From a bacterium (GTDB lineage Bacteria > SZUA-79 > Acidulodesulfobacterales > Acidulodesulfobacteraceae): a DNA stretch of 6,539 nucleotides. The notes under the pieces are model-generated. The model saw only the letters and a program-made list of their open reading frames with translations. It ran no database searches and was not told where the DNA came from. Position 1 is the first letter of the stretch, and each line of letters begins with the position of its first letter. The stretch covers positions 1 through 6,539 of the forward strand of contig JAKACI010000086.1 in the NCBI GenBank assembly GCA_021821565.1, read 5' to 3'. A program made the position numbers and the translations under genes. Below, one piece after another: positions 5,829-6,539 of the stretch.

Positions 5829-6119
5829 ATAAAAATAAGATATCCGATTTATTTATTCCATAAAATAATTATAATAAAAATGGTATCTAATTTATTTATT
5901 TTAATAAATTTAATCAACAATCATAGCGGTTTCTCTCGCAATACAGCAATAAGCTGCGTAATTTGCGCTCCTATTTTACTATTTTATTAATTTAAATATA
6001 CTATAATTATATAATTAAATTAAAGTACCTTAAATCACCGTTAGAAATTTCACAATGTAATTTTAAATAGTTTTTATCGTTTTTTTATTATTTTTAGGAA
6101 TTAGTTTTGGTTTTTAGCA

Positions 6120-6194
6120 ATGCCCGGTCGTTATTTTTTATTTTTCGGCATTACCGTTATGATTTTTAATCTCAGAAAACGAAAAAATGTATAA
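6120..6194 (+). CDS. Possible 24-residue hydrophobic peptide
   Basis: ATG 6120 to TAA 6192-6194 encodes a peptide with a hydrophobic stretch YFLFFGITVMIF followed by NLRKRKNV. A short hydrophobic segment with a basic tail is the general form of type I toxin peptides. There is no SD at proper spacing (AGGA ends 20 nt upstream), and T-rich DNA readily produces such frames by chance, so this is speculative. Confidence 0.15.
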   Translation: MPGRYFLFFGITVMIFNLRKRKNV

Positions 6195-6227
6195 AAGATG
6201 GTTTTTTTTCAACAGAGCTTACCCGTA

Positions 6228-6313
6228 TTTGTATTTTGCAATCAAAAAATCCCCAATTTTGCAAAATAAATTTCCCCAATATATGTTGGGATTTTTTGAT
6301 TGCAAAATACAAA
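6228..6313. repeat. Long hairpin with 26-bp perfect stem
   Basis: Positions 6228-6253 are the exact reverse complement of 6288-6313. Allowing a bulged C, two more pairs form (6255-6256 with 6286-6287). The loop of about 29 nt includes most of the palindrome ATTTTGCAAAAT (6256-6267) and a second TCCCCAAT (6273-6280), a copy of 6250-6257, so the right arm's TTGGG could pair with either. It could be a terminator, a small mobile hairpin element or a structured RNA. Confidence 0.9.
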
Positions 6314-6361
6314 AGTACTTTATTATTAAAAGAACGGTTATATTATATGGCTAATAAAACA

Positions 6362-6402
6362 AAGGAAATTTAATTTTAAAATTTCTGTATTAATTTATGG
6401 GT
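6362..6402 (+). repeat. 41-bp direct repeat, copy 2 (right of rpn, left of vapB)
   Basis: Identical to 4726-4766. The flank to its left (AAAACAAAGGAAA) also resembles the reverse complement of the outer edge of the left inverted-repeat arm (AAAACAAGGAAAA), so the repeats around mntA-hepT, rpn and vapB seem to share an ancestor. It ends about 76 bp before the vapB start. Confidence 0.92.
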
Positions 6403-6429
6403 TCATTATATAAAAAAGTATAAAAAAGC

Positions 6430-6458
6430 TTGATATAAAAATTATTATATAATATTAT
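6430..6458 (+). promoter_or_regulatory. Putative sigma-70 promoter of the vapB-like gene
   Basis: TTGATA (6430-6435) and TATTAT (6453-6458) are separated by 17 bp, each matching consensus at five of six positions. Transcription would begin near 6465, just before the SD. It is the best -35/-10 pair in the window. Confidence 0.5.
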
Positions 6459-6467
6459 GTGTATAAC

Positions 6468-6473
6468 GAGGTG
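6468..6473 (+). promoter_or_regulatory. Shine-Dalgarno site of the vapB-like gene
   Basis: GAGGTG ends 5 nt before the ATG at 6479 and supports that start. Confidence 0.65.
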
Positions 6474-6478
6474 TATTT

Positions 6479-6539
6479 ATGAGAACAAATATTGATTTAA
6501 ACGATTATTTAATTAATGAGGCTATCAGACTGACAAAAA
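6479..6539 (+). CDS. vapB: VapB-like antitoxin, N-terminus only (3' partial)
   Basis: Only 20 codons are present before the right edge: MRTNIDLNDYLINEAIRLTK. This matches the N-terminal signature of VapB-family antitoxins (MRT.IDLDD.L..EAMRLT), whose first strand and helix form a ribbon-helix-helix DNA-binding and dimerisation unit. VapB proteins repress their own operon and neutralise a downstream PIN-domain RNase, VapC, which should follow outside the window. An SD and a good promoter precede it, so it appears to begin its own operon. Identification rests on a short but characteristic stretch. Confidence 0.7.
   Translation, partial: MRTNIDLNDYLINEAIRLTK

Larger units (their letters stand above)
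5829..6361. other. AT-rich intergenic region between rpn and the second 41-bp repeat
   Basis: No secure gene occurs in these 533 bp. A weak hairpin (5889-5896 with 5903-5910, 6-nt loop) may end rpn transcription. A patch with more G/C lies at 5924-5975 in otherwise A/T-rich DNA. AATGCC (6119-6124) and GGCATT (6147-6152) could pair. A 24-codon open frame starts at 6120, and a long hairpin occupies 6228-6313. The last part, up to the repeat, shows nothing else. Confidence 0.65.

Noticed and set aside
5875..5888. 14-bp match to 4611-4624 (end of hepT) as a duplicated gene end
   Set aside because: The match does not extend on either side and is plausible by chance in AT-rich sequence.
3752..6402. 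Integron cassette array with attC sites
   Set aside because: Same-strand toxin modules with spacers suggested it, but I could not recognise paired inverse core sites (RYYYAAC / GTTRRRY) in attC form at the gene ends, and no integrase is present.

Overview
The window is a piece of a very AT-rich bacterial genome. Intergenic stretches are almost pure A/T and coding DNA is only moderately richer in G/C. Every gene I can support lies on the + strand. Nothing fixes the taxonomy. Shine-Dalgarno-like sites (AAGGAA, GGAGGA, GAGGTG), -10 boxes and ordinary codon use fit a bacterium, and the gene content (beta-propeller phosphoesterase, Uma2, MNT/HEPN, Rpn, VapB) fits an environmental Gram-negative lineage, but that is a guess.

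Layout. (1) Positions 2-2797 hold the 3' part (931 codons) of a large protein joining a YVTN/YncE-type beta-propeller to an alkaline-phosphatase-superfamily phosphoesterase domain. It is open through the left edge, so its N-terminus lies outside. (2) After a 15-bp inverted repeat overlapping its stop codon comes a Uma2-family PD-(D/E)XK protein (3068-3697), whose last codons start a perfect 4 x 16-bp tandem repeat. (3) A HEPN/MNT toxin-antitoxin pair (mntA 3908-4216, hepT 4207-4632, overlapping by 10 bp) sits between perfect 33-bp inverted repeats. (4) An Rpn-family PD-(D/E)XK nuclease gene (5010-5828) sits between perfect 41-bp direct repeats. It contains an apparent gene within a gene: an extended -10 box, a strong SD and an in-frame ATG that would yield a 71-residue C-terminal protein. 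(5) A 650-bp AT-rich gap carries a 26-bp-stem hairpin. (6) The first 20 codons of a VapB-like antitoxin, with promoter and SD, run off the right edge.

How it fits together. From 3068 onward the window looks like an accessory island of toxin, nuclease and defence modules, each with its own promoter and separated by AT-rich repeats. The left-hand phosphoesterase gene looks like ordinary genome content. The best candidates for something under-described are the intragenic Rpn short product (a known architecture, here in a divergent Rpn protein) and the repeats bounding the mntA-hepT and rpn modules, which may be footprints of module exchange. No transposase, integrase, tRNA, rRNA or CRISPR array was found.
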